Assembly (NCBI RefSeq): GCF_000235505.1
Contig: NZ_JH379027.1
Span: 3,463,742-3,507,896, forward strand
Source of the DNA: Hungatella hathewayi WAL-18680
GTDB taxonomy: Bacteria; Bacillota; Clostridia; Lachnospirales; Lachnospiraceae
Direction: 5' to 3'
Length of the DNA: 44,155 nt
Below the pieces are notes generated by a model that made no database searches, was not told the DNA's origin, and saw only the letters and a program-made list of their open reading frames with translations. The position numbers and the translations under genes were made by a program. Positions within the stretch are counted from its first letter, which is position 1; every line of letters starts with the position of its first letter. Of this stretch, positions 16,846 to 23,805 are shown piece after piece.

Positions 16846-16889
16846 CCATAAAAAGAGAATGATGTAACTACATCATTCTCTTTTCCAGA
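16846..16889. terminator. Bidirectional intrinsic terminator with very long stem
   Basis: Arms 16851-16866 and 16869-16884 are perfectly complementary over 16 bp. The ends are A-tract and T-tract on both strands. It follows the two-repeat lipoprotein gene. On the minus strand a TTACAT-N16-TATACT pair begins inside the stem and could be the apbE promoter. Confidence 0.88.
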
Positions 16890-16922
16890 TAATTCTATAA
16901 AAATTCTTTAGGATTCCAATTC

Positions 16923-18023
16923 TTATTTAGCAGTAGCTGCTGCCTTTACTACACACTCCTGGAAATCGCCGATAGACATGGTGCATCCGGCTGTAAGGTC
17001 TGCATCGGTTGGCTTGTTGTCCTCGTCAACTGCGATACCCTTTACTTCGTCTGCGGTCTTGCCAATCATGAATTCTTCCATAGCTGCTGCCTGCTCGAAC
17101 CACTCTTTGCCGATACCGGAAGCTGCTCTCATGCCGTACTCTTCGCCCTTCTGCTTTTTGGTCTTAACACCAGTTGTCAGGTCAGAAGTAATCTTTCCGG
17201 TTGCGTCGAATTTGATAACGCCCTGTGTACAGTCAATGATGCTTGCTGTAATCTTGCCGTCAGCGCCTGTTGTGGTAGCTACATAAGTAGAATATGCCTC
17301 GCACTGGCCCTCTGCATCAGCAGTAGCGTCTTTTGTGTGCTCGTTCATAACGGTAACAACGCCAAGACCTAACTTGTCGCCTTCCTGGGTTCCTAAATCA
17401 GCTGCGCTCTCAGCTGCCTGGGAGATAGCCTCGATGAAATCACCAACTGCCATGGTACATCCAGCTGCAAGGTCTGCATCGGTTGGCTTGTTGTCCTCGT
17501 CAACTGCAATACCCTTCACTTCAGCTGCGGTCTTGCCGATAACGAACTCTTCCATAGCTGCTGCCTGCTCATACCACTCTTTGCCGATACCGGAAGCTGG
17601 CTTCATGTTGTATTCTTCTTTTAATTCCTGTTTTGTCTTGAACTCATCTTTCATGATAACTTTACCTTCAGCGGTGAAAGCCATCTTGTTCTGTGCAACG
17701 TCAAGTACACATTTTACAATCTTGCCATCAGCATCAACGACAACGGCTGCTACTGTGGAATCTACCTGGGCATTGCCATCTTTCTCGCCTGCATCCTTGG
17801 AGCTCTCCATGGAAGATACGATAGCCATACCTGTCTTCAGTCCGCCAGCTGCTGCAGTGGTCTCTGCCTCAGTTGTGGTCTCCTCTGCGGTTGTTGCTTC
17901 TGTCGTAGCCTCTGTGGTAGGCGCAGCAGTTGTTGTCTCCGGAGCTGCCTCCTTGGAACCACAGCCTGCCAATGTTCCAGCCATAAGTACGGCTGCCATT
18001 AAAATGCTAATCTGTTTCTTCAT
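16923..18023 (-). CDS. Two-repeat lipoprotein, candidate flavinylated electron carrier
   Basis: A 366-residue lipoprotein: lipobox LAGC with C21, then a T/E/A-rich linker (about 28-58). Two repeats of about 140 residues follow (about 62-204 and 218-363), sharing ASGIGKEW(Y/F)EQAAAMEEF, VKGIAVDEDNKPTDADL and AGCTM. In each repeat an aspartate (D184, D342) stands six residues before a threonine (T190, T348) in D-L-x-A-G-C-T. That spacing equals the ApbE site D-x-x-(S/T)-G-A-(S/T). The family resembles FMN-binding lipoproteins of the PplA kind in layout, but the fold is not certain. GGAGGG precedes the ATG. With apbE next in line, a cell-surface redox carrier is a reasonable inference. Confidence 0.75.
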   Translation of the reverse strand: MKKQISILMAAVLMAGTLAGCGSKEAAPETTTAAPTTEATTEATTAEETTTEAETTAAAGGLKTGMAIVSSMESSKDAGEKDGNAQVDSTVAAVVVDADGKIVKCVLDVAQNKMAFTAEGKVIMKDEFKTKQELKEEYNMKPASGIGKEWYEQAAAMEEFVIGKTAAEVKGIAVDEDNKPTDADLAAGCTMAVGDFIEAISQAAESAADLGTQEGDKLGLGVVTVMNEHTKDATADAEGQCEAYSTYVATTTGADGKITASIIDCTQGVIKFDATGKITSDLTTGVKTKKQKGEEYGMRAASGIGKEWFEQAAAMEEFMIGKTADEVKGIAVDEDNKPTDADLTAGCTMSIGDFQECVVKAAATAK

Positions 18024-18182
18024 AATTACTTTCCCTCCACTATCTGATGTTCTTATTTCATAACATCAAAAATATATCATATTGTTAAAGCTTTGTCTAT
18101 CCCTTTTGGCATTTTATACTAATTCTTAATAAATATTTTATGAATAATCCTCCGTTTTCCAGAAGCTGCCAGTCAATACGCA

Positions 18183-18219
18183 AAAATGAGGGAATGTCTG
18201 CCCGGCATTCCCTCATTTT
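18183..18219 (-). terminator. Intrinsic terminator of galT
   Basis: Arms 18183-18196 and 18206-18219 pair perfectly over 14 bp with a 9-base loop. On the minus strand the stem runs into TTTTTGCG. Confidence 0.9.
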
Positions 18220-18230
18220 CCACGATTATG

Positions 18231-19736
18231 TTATTCCTGGAATCCCATCCCTGTGAGGAATTTATCAAAGAATTCCCGTCCTTCCGGCGTGCATTTGAAG
18301 ACGCCTGCATCCTCCAGAACTTTCTCAAAGACCAGCCCCACTTCTTCCTGCAGAATTTCATCCACATTATCCCGGTTAATCTCATTGTACTTGGGCAGGA
18401 ACTCCTGTACCCAGTCGGCGTGTTTGGCTATCAGCTCGTTGGATTCCACGTCTTTTCCTTCCACCAGATATTCGCCCAGCACCGCCAGTTCTTCCTTCAA
18501 TCTGGATGGCAGCACCGCCAGTCCCATCACCTCAATCAGGCCGATATTTTCCTTCTTGATGTGGTGCAGGTTCTGGTGTGGGTGATAGACGCCCAGCGGA
18601 AATTCCTCGGTGGTGATATTGTTTCTCAATACCAGGTCCAGCTCGTAGGTGTCCCCCACTTTTCTGGCAATCGGAGTGATGGTGTTGTGGGGCTCGCCAT
18701 CGGTCTCGGCAAAGACAAATGCCTCCTCGTCGGTGTAGCCTCTCCAGGCATCCAGCACCTTGGAGCCCAGTTCAATCAACACTTTGGTGTCCTTCGCTCT
18801 CAAGCGGAGCACGGACATCGGCCAGTGTACGATTCCGGCCTCCACGCCGTCAAATCCGTCGATCCGGTAATATTTCTCAATCGGGGCCTTGGCCATGGCG
18901 AAGGTGTAATGTCCCCCCTGGAAATGGTCATGGGTCAGTATGGAGCCGCCCACGATAGGCAGGTCCGCATTGGAGCCCAGGAAATAGTGGGGAAACAGCT
19001 TCACAAAGTCAAACAGCTTGATGAAGGTCTGCTTCTCTATCTTCATGGGCACGTGCTGTCCGTTAAAGACGATGCAGTGCTCATTGTAATACACATAGGG
19101 AGAATACTGGAATCCCCACTGGCTGTCATTGACGGTAATGGGGATAATCCGGTGGTTGTTCCGGGCCGGATGGTTGGTGCGTCCGGCATAGCCCACATTT
19201 TCCATGCAAAGCAGGCACTTGGGATAGCCGCTCTGCTTGGCCAGCTTGGCCGCCGCGATGGCCTTGGGGTCCTTCTCCGGCTTCGATAAGTTGACCGTGA
19301 TATCCAGAGGTCCGTACTTGGTGTCCGTGGTCCATTTCATATCCTTACAGATACGGTAGCGGCGTATGTAGTCAGAATCCTGGCTTAATTTGTAGAAATA
19401 ATCCGTGGCTTCCTCGGCGGAATTGTCATAATGCTTCCAGAACTTGTCGATCACCTCGCTTGGACGGGGCATAAGGCAGTTCATCAGGCGGGTGTCAAAT
19501 AAGTCCCGGTACACCACGCTGTCCTCCGGGAGAACGCCGGTCTCATGGGCATAATCCATCAATGTCTTTAAAACAGACTCCAAATCAATCTCCCCGCCAG
19601 TTACCTGGGGCTCCTCGTACTCGTCCATCTTCAGCACGTCCAAAATCTGGTTGGTGGCATAAATTTTGTCCGCCTCTGTGATGAGTCCTGTGTTTAATCC
19701 ATACTGTACCAATGCTCCGATTGCTTCGTAAACCAT
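18231..19736 (-). CDS. galT: UDP-glucose--hexose-1-phosphate uridylyltransferase, class II
   Basis: A 501-residue enzyme of the Leloir pathway. It exchanges UMP between UDP-glucose and galactose 1-phosphate in the cytosol. The length and sequence match the Gram-positive class II GalT rather than the 350-residue E. coli type. Visible marks are CLLCMENVGYAGRTNHPARNN, ILTHDHFQGGHY, MPRPSEVI and FPLGVYHPHQNLHHIKKENIGLIEVMGLAVLP. The start MVYEAIG lies behind GGGAGG. No galK or galE is adjacent. It lies between the lipoprotein and the EetB-like gene, with a terminator after it and a possible TATAAT at 19840-19845 before it, so it is probably an independent unit. Galactose released by the GH42 enzyme of this window could feed it. 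Confidence 0.95.
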   Translation of the reverse strand: MVYEAIGALVQYGLNTGLITEADKIYATNQILDVLKMDEYEEPQVTGGEIDLESVLKTLMDYAHETGVLPEDSVVYRDLFDTRLMNCLMPRPSEVIDKFWKHYDNSAEEATDYFYKLSQDSDYIRRYRICKDMKWTTDTKYGPLDITVNLSKPEKDPKAIAAAKLAKQSGYPKCLLCMENVGYAGRTNHPARNNHRIIPITVNDSQWGFQYSPYVYYNEHCIVFNGQHVPMKIEKQTFIKLFDFVKLFPHYFLGSNADLPIVGGSILTHDHFQGGHYTFAMAKAPIEKYYRIDGFDGVEAGIVHWPMSVLRLRAKDTKVLIELGSKVLDAWRGYTDEEAFVFAETDGEPHNTITPIARKVGDTYELDLVLRNNITTEEFPLGVYHPHQNLHHIKKENIGLIEVMGLAVLPSRLKEELAVLGEYLVEGKDVESNELIAKHADWVQEFLPKYNEINRDNVDEILQEEVGLVFEKVLEDAGVFKCTPEGREFFDKFLTGMGFQE

Positions 19737-19845
19737 GATGAATCCTCCCATATCTTCTTATTTCTATGACATGCATGTTCCTCCACGACAGCGCGGCCGT
19801 GCCCGGCGCGTGCTGCCATGCATCTCACATCTAACTGATATTATA

Positions 19846-20400
19846 TCATGTCCATCCCGGCGAAACCATACAAATTCTTTTGCTCTGCCTACATTTTTTT
19901 ACAATTCCCTGAATCCGCTCGGTCACCATGCCGCCCAACAGTCCAATGACGGCGCCTGCGAGCACACCTGCCACCAGCAGGGCCGGAAGGTAGTAAAATA
20001 CCCCTGTGGTCTGCACCACAATGGAGGCGATAACCAGCTGGCCCACATTGTGGCCGATGCCGCCGATGATGCTGACGCCAATCTGGCTGAACCAGTTGTT
20101 TTTCTTGCACAGTATCATCAACAGCAGGCTTAAGGAACCGCCCGCCAGACTGTAAACCATGCTGAACATATTTCCAAAGGTAAGTCCCACCAGCACGATG
20201 CGGATTAACGACACCACGGCTGTCCCCTTCACGCCTACGGTGTAGAGGCCCACGATGGTCACCAGATTCGCCAGTCCCAGCTTCACGCCTGGAACGGGGA
20301 TGGGAACGGGGATGATGGCTTCCAGATAGCTGAAGATAAATGCCAGCGCAATCAGCATTCCGTACTGGGCCACCCATACTGCCCTTTTCTTTGATTTCAT
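19846..20400 (-). CDS. Gx transporter family membrane protein (Hpre_diP_synt_I-like), EetB-like
   Basis: A 184-residue membrane protein with five or six hydrophobic segments. Start at MKSKK behind AGGAAA; an ATG five codons earlier is possible. The family core reads MLIALAFIFSYLEAIIPVPIPVPGVKLGLANLVTIVGLY, with GNMFSMVYSLAGG and GGIGHNVGQL after it. The fold is like ECF transporter S components. Proteins of this family are the EetB member of flavin-based extracellular electron transfer loci in Listeria and lactobacilli, by my recollection of those loci. The protein probably supports assembly of the surface electron path or quinone synthesis. It follows the four-domain FMN-binding gene, separated by a terminator. 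Confidence 0.86.
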   Translation of the reverse strand: MKSKKRAVWVAQYGMLIALAFIFSYLEAIIPVPIPVPGVKLGLANLVTIVGLYTVGVKGTAVVSLIRIVLVGLTFGNMFSMVYSLAGGSLSLLLMILCKKNNWFSQIGVSIIGGIGHNVGQLVIASIVVQTTGVFYYLPALLVAGVLAGAVIGLLGGMVTERIQGIVKKCRQSKRICMVSPGWT

Positions 20401-20444
20401 TTTCCTGTACTCCATTCTATCTCTGTCTGCTGCTTCTCTGCCAC

Positions 20445-20479
20445 AAAAAGGACAGGCAGAATATGCTCTCTGCCTGTCC
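20445..20479 (-). terminator. Intrinsic terminator of the FMN-binding protein gene
   Basis: Arms 20450-20460 and 20469-20479 form a perfect 11-bp stem (GGACAGGCAGA) with an 8-base loop. On the minus strand TTTTTGTGG follows. It lies between the FMN-binding gene and the Gx-transporter gene. Confidence 0.92.
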
Positions 20480-20501
20480 GCTTCTTTCTGTGAGTTCAGA
20501 A

Positions 20502-21740
20502 TTATTTTGCCTGGTCAAGCGCCTGCTTTACGGCTTCCATGGCAGCGTCACTGGTGATGGTACAGCCGGATACGGCGTCCACCTTGGAGGACTGTGCTTC
20601 CACAAATTTCTTGGACAGCTTCTTTAAAGCCGCTCCGCCCAGTTCCTCTGTCTCGTCGTTGCCAACCAGCTCCACGGACTCGATTCCGCTGTCGGTAATC
20701 ACAACCGTTGCCGTCACGTCACCGCCGAAGCCCTTGGCTGTTCCCGTGTAGGTTCCTGCCTTATAGCTCTCCGCCTCTGCCGCCTCAGCGCCAGCCGGTG
20801 CCGCTTCCTCGGATACGGCCTGCTCCAATGCCTGCGCTACGGCTGCCATAGCCGCGTCGCTGGTGATGGTACAGCCGGATACGGCATCCACCTTGGAGGA
20901 CTGTGCTTCCACAAATTTCTTGGACAGTTTCTTTAAAGCCGCTCCGCCCAGTTCCTCTGTCTCGTCGTTGCCAACCAGTTCCACGGACTCGATTCCGCTG
21001 TCGGTAATTACAACGGTTGCGTTCACGTCACCACCAAAGCCCTTGGCTGTTCCCGTATAAGTTCCTGCCGCGTAGCTCACTGCCTCCACCGCTGTGGAAC
21101 CTGCGTCAGCTGCTCCGCCAGCCGCCTGCTCTAATGCCTGCTCTACAGCTGCCATAGCTGCGTCGCTGGTGATGGTACAGCCGGATACCGCGTCTACCGT
21201 AGAAGTCTGGGCTTCCACAAATTTCTTGGACAGTTTCTTTAAAGCCGCTCCGCCCAGTTCTTCCGTCTCATCGTTGCCTACCAGCTCCACGGACTCGATT
21301 CCGCTGTCGGTAATCACAACCGTTGCTGTCACATCGCCGCCAAAGCCCTTGGCTGTTCCCGTATAGGTGCCTGCCTGGAAGGTTCTGGTCTCCTCTGCCT
21401 TGGCTGCCTCGGTCTCTTTCTCCGTCTCAGCTTCCGTGGCCTTTGGAGCTTCTGTCTCCTCCACCGGAACCACGTCAATCTTTCCGGATGCCTGGTCTAA
21501 CGCATTCTGAACGGCCTCCATAGCCGCATTGCTGGTGATGGTACAGCCGGATACCGCATCTACCTGGGAAGACTGTGCTTCCATAAACTTCGGCGCCAGC
21601 TTCTCAAGGGCCGCTCCGCCCAGCTCCGGTGTCTCATCGTTGCCTGCCAGTACAATCGCATCAATGCCATTTTCAGAAATCGTCACGGTTGCTGTCACTT
21701 TGCCGCCAAAGCCGTCTGCGCTTCCCATATAAGAGCCTGG
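20502..21740 (-). repeat. Four tandem coding repeats of about 255 bp
   Basis: Units at about 20502-20762, 20814-21068, 21120-21374 and 21486-21740. The first three in this list are close to identical at DNA level, including long exact blocks around the VDAVSGCTITS and GGAALKKLSKKF codons. The fourth (N-terminal domain) is more diverged. Such an array can gain or lose units by recombination. Confidence 0.9.
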
Positions 21741-21869
21741 TGTATAGGATATGCTCTTGGCTGCCATCGTGTCAATTGCATTGTAAAGAGGATTAGAGAG
21801 GAAGACGGTAGCCCCTGCTAACACTACCATTACCCCTAATCCAACATATCCCTTTTGCTTCTGTGTCAT
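20502..21869 (-). CDS. Membrane-anchored protein with four tandem FMN-binding domains
   Basis: A 455-residue protein. An N-terminal membrane anchor (about 8-27) is followed by four FMN_bind domains at about 44-128, 166-250, 268-352 and 370-455, joined by A/E/T-rich linkers. Each domain starts (G/A)(S/T)Y(M/T)G(S/T)A(D/K)GFGG and ends in VDAVSGCTITS. The FMN-linking threonines are predicted at T110, T232, T334 and T436, with the acidic residue at -6. All four sites have cysteine where alanine is usual. Domains 2-4 are almost identical and exactly 102 residues apart, a recent duplication. RBS AGGAGG. This is the natural substrate of the ApbE protein and would act as a multi-flavin wire outside the membrane. 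Confidence 0.93.
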   Translation of the reverse strand: MTQKQKGYVGLGVMVVLAGATVFLSNPLYNAIDTMAAKSISYTPGSYMGSADGFGGKVTATVTISENGIDAIVLAGNDETPELGGAALEKLAPKFMEAQSSQVDAVSGCTITSNAAMEAVQNALDQASGKIDVVPVEETEAPKATEAETEKETEAAKAEETRTFQAGTYTGTAKGFGGDVTATVVITDSGIESVELVGNDETEELGGAALKKLSKKFVEAQTSTVDAVSGCTITSDAAMAAVEQALEQAAGGAADAGSTAVEAVSYAAGTYTGTAKGFGGDVNATVVITDSGIESVELVGNDETEELGGAALKKLSKKFVEAQSSKVDAVSGCTITSDAAMAAVAQALEQAVSEEAAPAGAEAAEAESYKAGTYTGTAKGFGGDVTATVVITDSGIESVELVGNDETEELGGAALKKLSKKFVEAQSSKVDAVSGCTITSDAAMEAVKQALDQAK

Positions 21870-21915
21870 AATAATATACTCCTCCTAAAATGAAATTCAA
21901 TGTTCACTGTCGTTT

Positions 21916-21944
21916 ATTTTATCACAATCTTAACATTACATCAA
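21916..21944 (-). promoter_or_regulatory. Promoter of the four-domain FMN-binding gene
   Basis: On the minus strand TTGATG (21939-21944), 17 bases, TAAAAT (21916-21921). The transcript would start about 40 bases before the ATG. Confidence 0.72.
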
Positions 21945-22029
21945 TCAGTTTCAGACGAAATCCTTATTTTTACAGAGACAAGGCCGTTTCCGGCCAAAGG
22001 GTGGCCCCTGCCTGTCTGACCGGCGCCAA

Positions 22030-22090
22030 ACTGGACTGGTTGGATTTTTGTATTCTGGCTATTTAAACACAGTCCAGTCTCTGATATAGT
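22030..22090 (+). promoter_or_regulatory. Inverted repeat and candidate promoter before the pyridoxal kinase gene
   Basis: ACTGGACTG (22030-22038) and CAGTCCAGT (22070-22078) are a perfect 9-bp inverted repeat 31 bases apart. A TTTAAA-N17-TATAGT pair (22062-22067, 22085-22090) overlaps the right arm. This could be a looping operator or an RNA/DNA hairpin controlling the kinase gene; a regulator is not identified. Confidence 0.5.
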
Positions 22091-22144
22091 TTAGGAAATG
22101 AAACCGATATTGTTAATTTTTACTCAGATAAAAGGAGGTACTTT

Positions 22145-22987
22145 ATGAAACGGATTGTTACTCTGCAGGATATCTCCTGCGTAGGCGGCTGTTCGATCAC
22201 CGTGGCGCTGCCGGTCATCGCCGCCATGGGCGTGGAATGCGGGATTCTGCCCACAGCGGTCCTGTCCACACATACCATGTTTTCCAGTTTTACCTGCAAG
22301 GATTTATCGGACCAGATTGCGCCCATTGCCGATGCCTGGGAGCGGGAAGGTATTGGGTTCGACGGCATTTACACCGGTTATCTGGCATCGAAAAGCCAGT
22401 GTGAACAGGTCTGTGAGTTCTTTGACAGGTTTTCCACACCGGACAACCTGATTCTGGTGGACCCGGCCATGGCGGACAATGGGAAGCTGTATCCGGCATT
22501 TGACGAGAGTTTTCCGGCTGCCATGGCGGCTGTCTGCGGGAAGGCCGATATTATTGTGCCCAACCTGACGGAGGCCGCCCTGCTGACCGGTATGCCCTAC
22601 CGGACCGAATACAATCAGGATTATATCCGGGAGCTTCTGGAGAAGCTGCTGGCGCTGGGGTGCCGGACCGCGGTGCTGACCGGAGTCAGCTATGAGCCGG
22701 GGCGGCTGGGCGTGGAGTACCTGAACAGGGACGGGGAGCATTTTTCCTACTTTACCCGCCACTGTCCCCAGAGCTATCACGGGACCGGGGATTTGTACTC
22801 CTCCGTGGTGATTGGCGGGCTGATGCGGGGGCTGGGTCTTGGCGATGCCTTATCGCTGGCGGCGGATTTTGTGGTGGCCTGCATCGAATATACCGCATCG
22901 TCGGACAGCAAGCGGTGGTATGCGGTGGAGTTTGAACCCTTGATTGGGCGGCTGTGCCAGATGCTTATCGAACGGACAGCAAAATAG
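22145..22987 (+). CDS. Pyridoxal/pyridoxamine kinase (PdxY/PdxK type)
   Basis: A 280-residue ribokinase-superfamily kinase behind AAAAGGAGG. It phosphorylates pyridoxal, pyridoxamine or pyridoxine with ATP in the salvage route to pyridoxal 5'-phosphate. Marks: LQDISCVGGCSITVALPVIAAMG at the start, LPTAVLSTHTMF, the substrate lid region GFDGIYTGYL, DPAMADNG, PNLTEAALLTG and the catalytic loop HGTGDLYSSVV with GTGD as anion hole. It is transcribed away from the FMN-binding gene. It has no evident tie to the electron transfer genes around it. Confidence 0.93.
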   Translation: MKRIVTLQDISCVGGCSITVALPVIAAMGVECGILPTAVLSTHTMFSSFTCKDLSDQIAPIADAWEREGIGFDGIYTGYLASKSQCEQVCEFFDRFSTPDNLILVDPAMADNGKLYPAFDESFPAAMAAVCGKADIIVPNLTEAALLTGMPYRTEYNQDYIRELLEKLLALGCRTAVLTGVSYEPGRLGVEYLNRDGEHFSYFTRHCPQSYHGTGDLYSSVVIGGLMRGLGLGDALSLAADFVVACIEYTASSDSKRWYAVEFEPLIGRLCQMLIERTAK

Positions 22988-23000
22988 GATATGGGATAAG

Positions 23001-23070
23001 ATATAATATAAAGAAAAAGCGGCATCCAACAAGCCTGTGCTGTGGGCGCCGCATTTTCTTTATATTATAT
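23001..23070. terminator. Long inverted repeat between converging genes, bidirectional terminator
   Basis: Arms 23001-23023 and 23048-23070 pair over 23 bp with a single mismatch. The stem base is A/T-rich, the upper part GCGGC/GCCGC is G/C-rich, and a T run follows on each strand. It serves both the pyridoxal kinase gene (+) and the 27-codon gene (-). Confidence 0.85.
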
Positions 23071-23077
23071 TTCCTTT

Positions 23078-23161
23078 TTATTTCTTTAATCCAGCCTTAA
23101 TCATAGGATAAGCGTCCAATGCTAAAATGGAAAATACAAGGATGTATGCGATTGCTGTCAT
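23078..23161 (-). CDS. 27-residue hydrophobic small protein, novel candidate
   Basis: An ORF of 27 codons from ATG 23159-23161 to TAA 23078-23080. The product begins MTAIAYILVFSILALDAYP and ends in a basic tail (IKAGLKK), so it looks like a one-helix membrane peptide with the C terminus inside. AGAGGTGG lies five bases before the ATG. On the minus strand TTGTCA-N17-TATAAT (23225-23230, 23202-23207) forms a near-consensus promoter 40 bases upstream. A strong terminator follows right after the stop. Promoter, ribosome binding site, ORF and terminator together make a complete monocistronic gene. I do not recognise the family. It may be a small membrane regulator, a partner of a membrane complex or a type I toxin-like peptide. 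Confidence 0.75.
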   Translation of the reverse strand: MTAIAYILVFSILALDAYPMIKAGLKK

Positions 23162-23201
23162 GGTTTCCACCTCTTTCCGTCGTGTTCTTTTCATGTACCT
23201 T

Positions 23202-23230
23202 ATTATATACGCGGATGGAATTTATGACAA
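23202..23230 (-). promoter_or_regulatory. Strong promoter of the 27-codon gene
   Basis: TTGTCA at 23225-23230 and TATAAT at 23202-23207 on the minus strand, with exactly 17 bases between them. The -10 is a perfect consensus and the -35 differs at one position. Confidence 0.85.
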
Positions 23231-23294
23231 TTCACAGAATTCCTAATCTTTCTTCCCTTTCTGCTCCATTTCCCATACAGGATATACAAAATAA

Positions 23295-23320
23295 TTTAGG
23301 TTGCCTAAAATATTTTTAGG
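23295..23320 (+). promoter_or_regulatory. Overlapping palindromes resembling a DtxR/IdeR-type metal box
   Basis: TTTAGG-TTG-CCTAAA (23295-23309) overlaps CCTAAAA-TAT-TTTTAGG (23304-23320), both perfect in their arms. The hexamers TTTAGG/CCTAAA recall the TTAGG...CCTAA half-sites of DtxR/IdeR/MntR-type regulators. The block ends 24 bases before the -10 of the EetA-like gene, where bound protein would interfere with polymerase. Confidence 0.5.
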
Positions 23321-23342
23321 TATATGAGTTTTATGTTTCTAT

Positions 23343-23350
23343 GCTATAAT
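23343..23350 (+). promoter_or_regulatory. Extended -10 promoter of the EetA-like gene
   Basis: TGCTATAAT is an extended -10 (TGnTATAAT) with a perfect TATAAT at 23345-23350. There is no good -35. The transcript leader would be about 30 bases. Confidence 0.68.
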
Positions 23351-23383
23351 GGGAACGCTTTATATTATCAAAGGAGTTTTTAT

Positions 23384-23740
23384 ATGAAAGACAATAAGAA
23401 AAAACGTGATTTATTGCTGGTTATCGGGATTCTGGTAATCGCAGGGGGATTTTATATTGGCAATCTGATGTTGAACCGGAAGCCGGCGGTGATGGTGGAG
23501 GTGTCGGTGGACGGCACGGTGGTGGAACAGCTGGATTTGAGCAAGGATACCGAGGTCACCATTGAGAGCCGGAACGGCGGCACCAACCATCTGGTGATTC
23601 AGGACGGACAGGTCTTTATCGACGACGCTTCCTGCCCGGACAAGGTCTGCATCCATCAGGGCAAAATCAGCAAAAACGGCGACATGATTGTCTGCCTGCC
23701 CAATCTGATGATTGCAAAGGTGGTCGGCGAGGAGAAATAG
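23384..23740 (+). CDS. NusG-domain-II protein, EetA-like membrane-anchored protein
   Basis: A 118-residue protein starting MKDNKKKRD behind AAAGGAG. One membrane helix (about 9-27) is followed by an extracytoplasmic NusG domain II-like beta domain. The C-terminal half contains ASCPDKVCIHQGKIS and MIVCLPN, with three conserved cysteines that are typical of this small family. By my recollection this is the EetA member of flavin-based extracellular electron transfer loci, where it is encoded next to the Gx transporter (EetB). Here the two are about 3 kb apart and on opposite strands. The biochemical role is unknown; it may help assemble or anchor the electron path. Confidence 0.86.
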   Translation: MKDNKKKRDLLLVIGILVIAGGFYIGNLMLNRKPAVMVEVSVDGTVVEQLDLSKDTEVTIESRNGGTNHLVIQDGQVFIDDASCPDKVCIHQGKISKNGDMIVCLPNLMIAKVVGEEK

Positions 23741-23741
23741 C

Positions 23742-23769
23742 TTGACTTTTCCCCTATTGGTATGATAAT
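23742..23769 (+). promoter_or_regulatory. Promoter of the 50-codon peptide gene
   Basis: TTGACT (23742-23747) and GATAAT (23764-23769) with 16 bases between. It begins directly after the EetA-like stop codon. Confidence 0.72.
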
Positions 23770-23805
23770 TTTAAACAAATGAGTTTGTGAAGGAGGTGAG
23801 GAACC

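Noticed and set aside
20502-21740. Regular repeats that could suggest a CRISPR-like or satellite array
   Set aside because: They are in-frame protein domain repeats of about 255-306 bp with conserved codons, not short repeats with variable spacers.
23119-23319. 66-codon frame on the + strand
   Set aside because: No ribosome binding site; it overlaps the promoter and coding region of the better supported 27-codon minus-strand gene.
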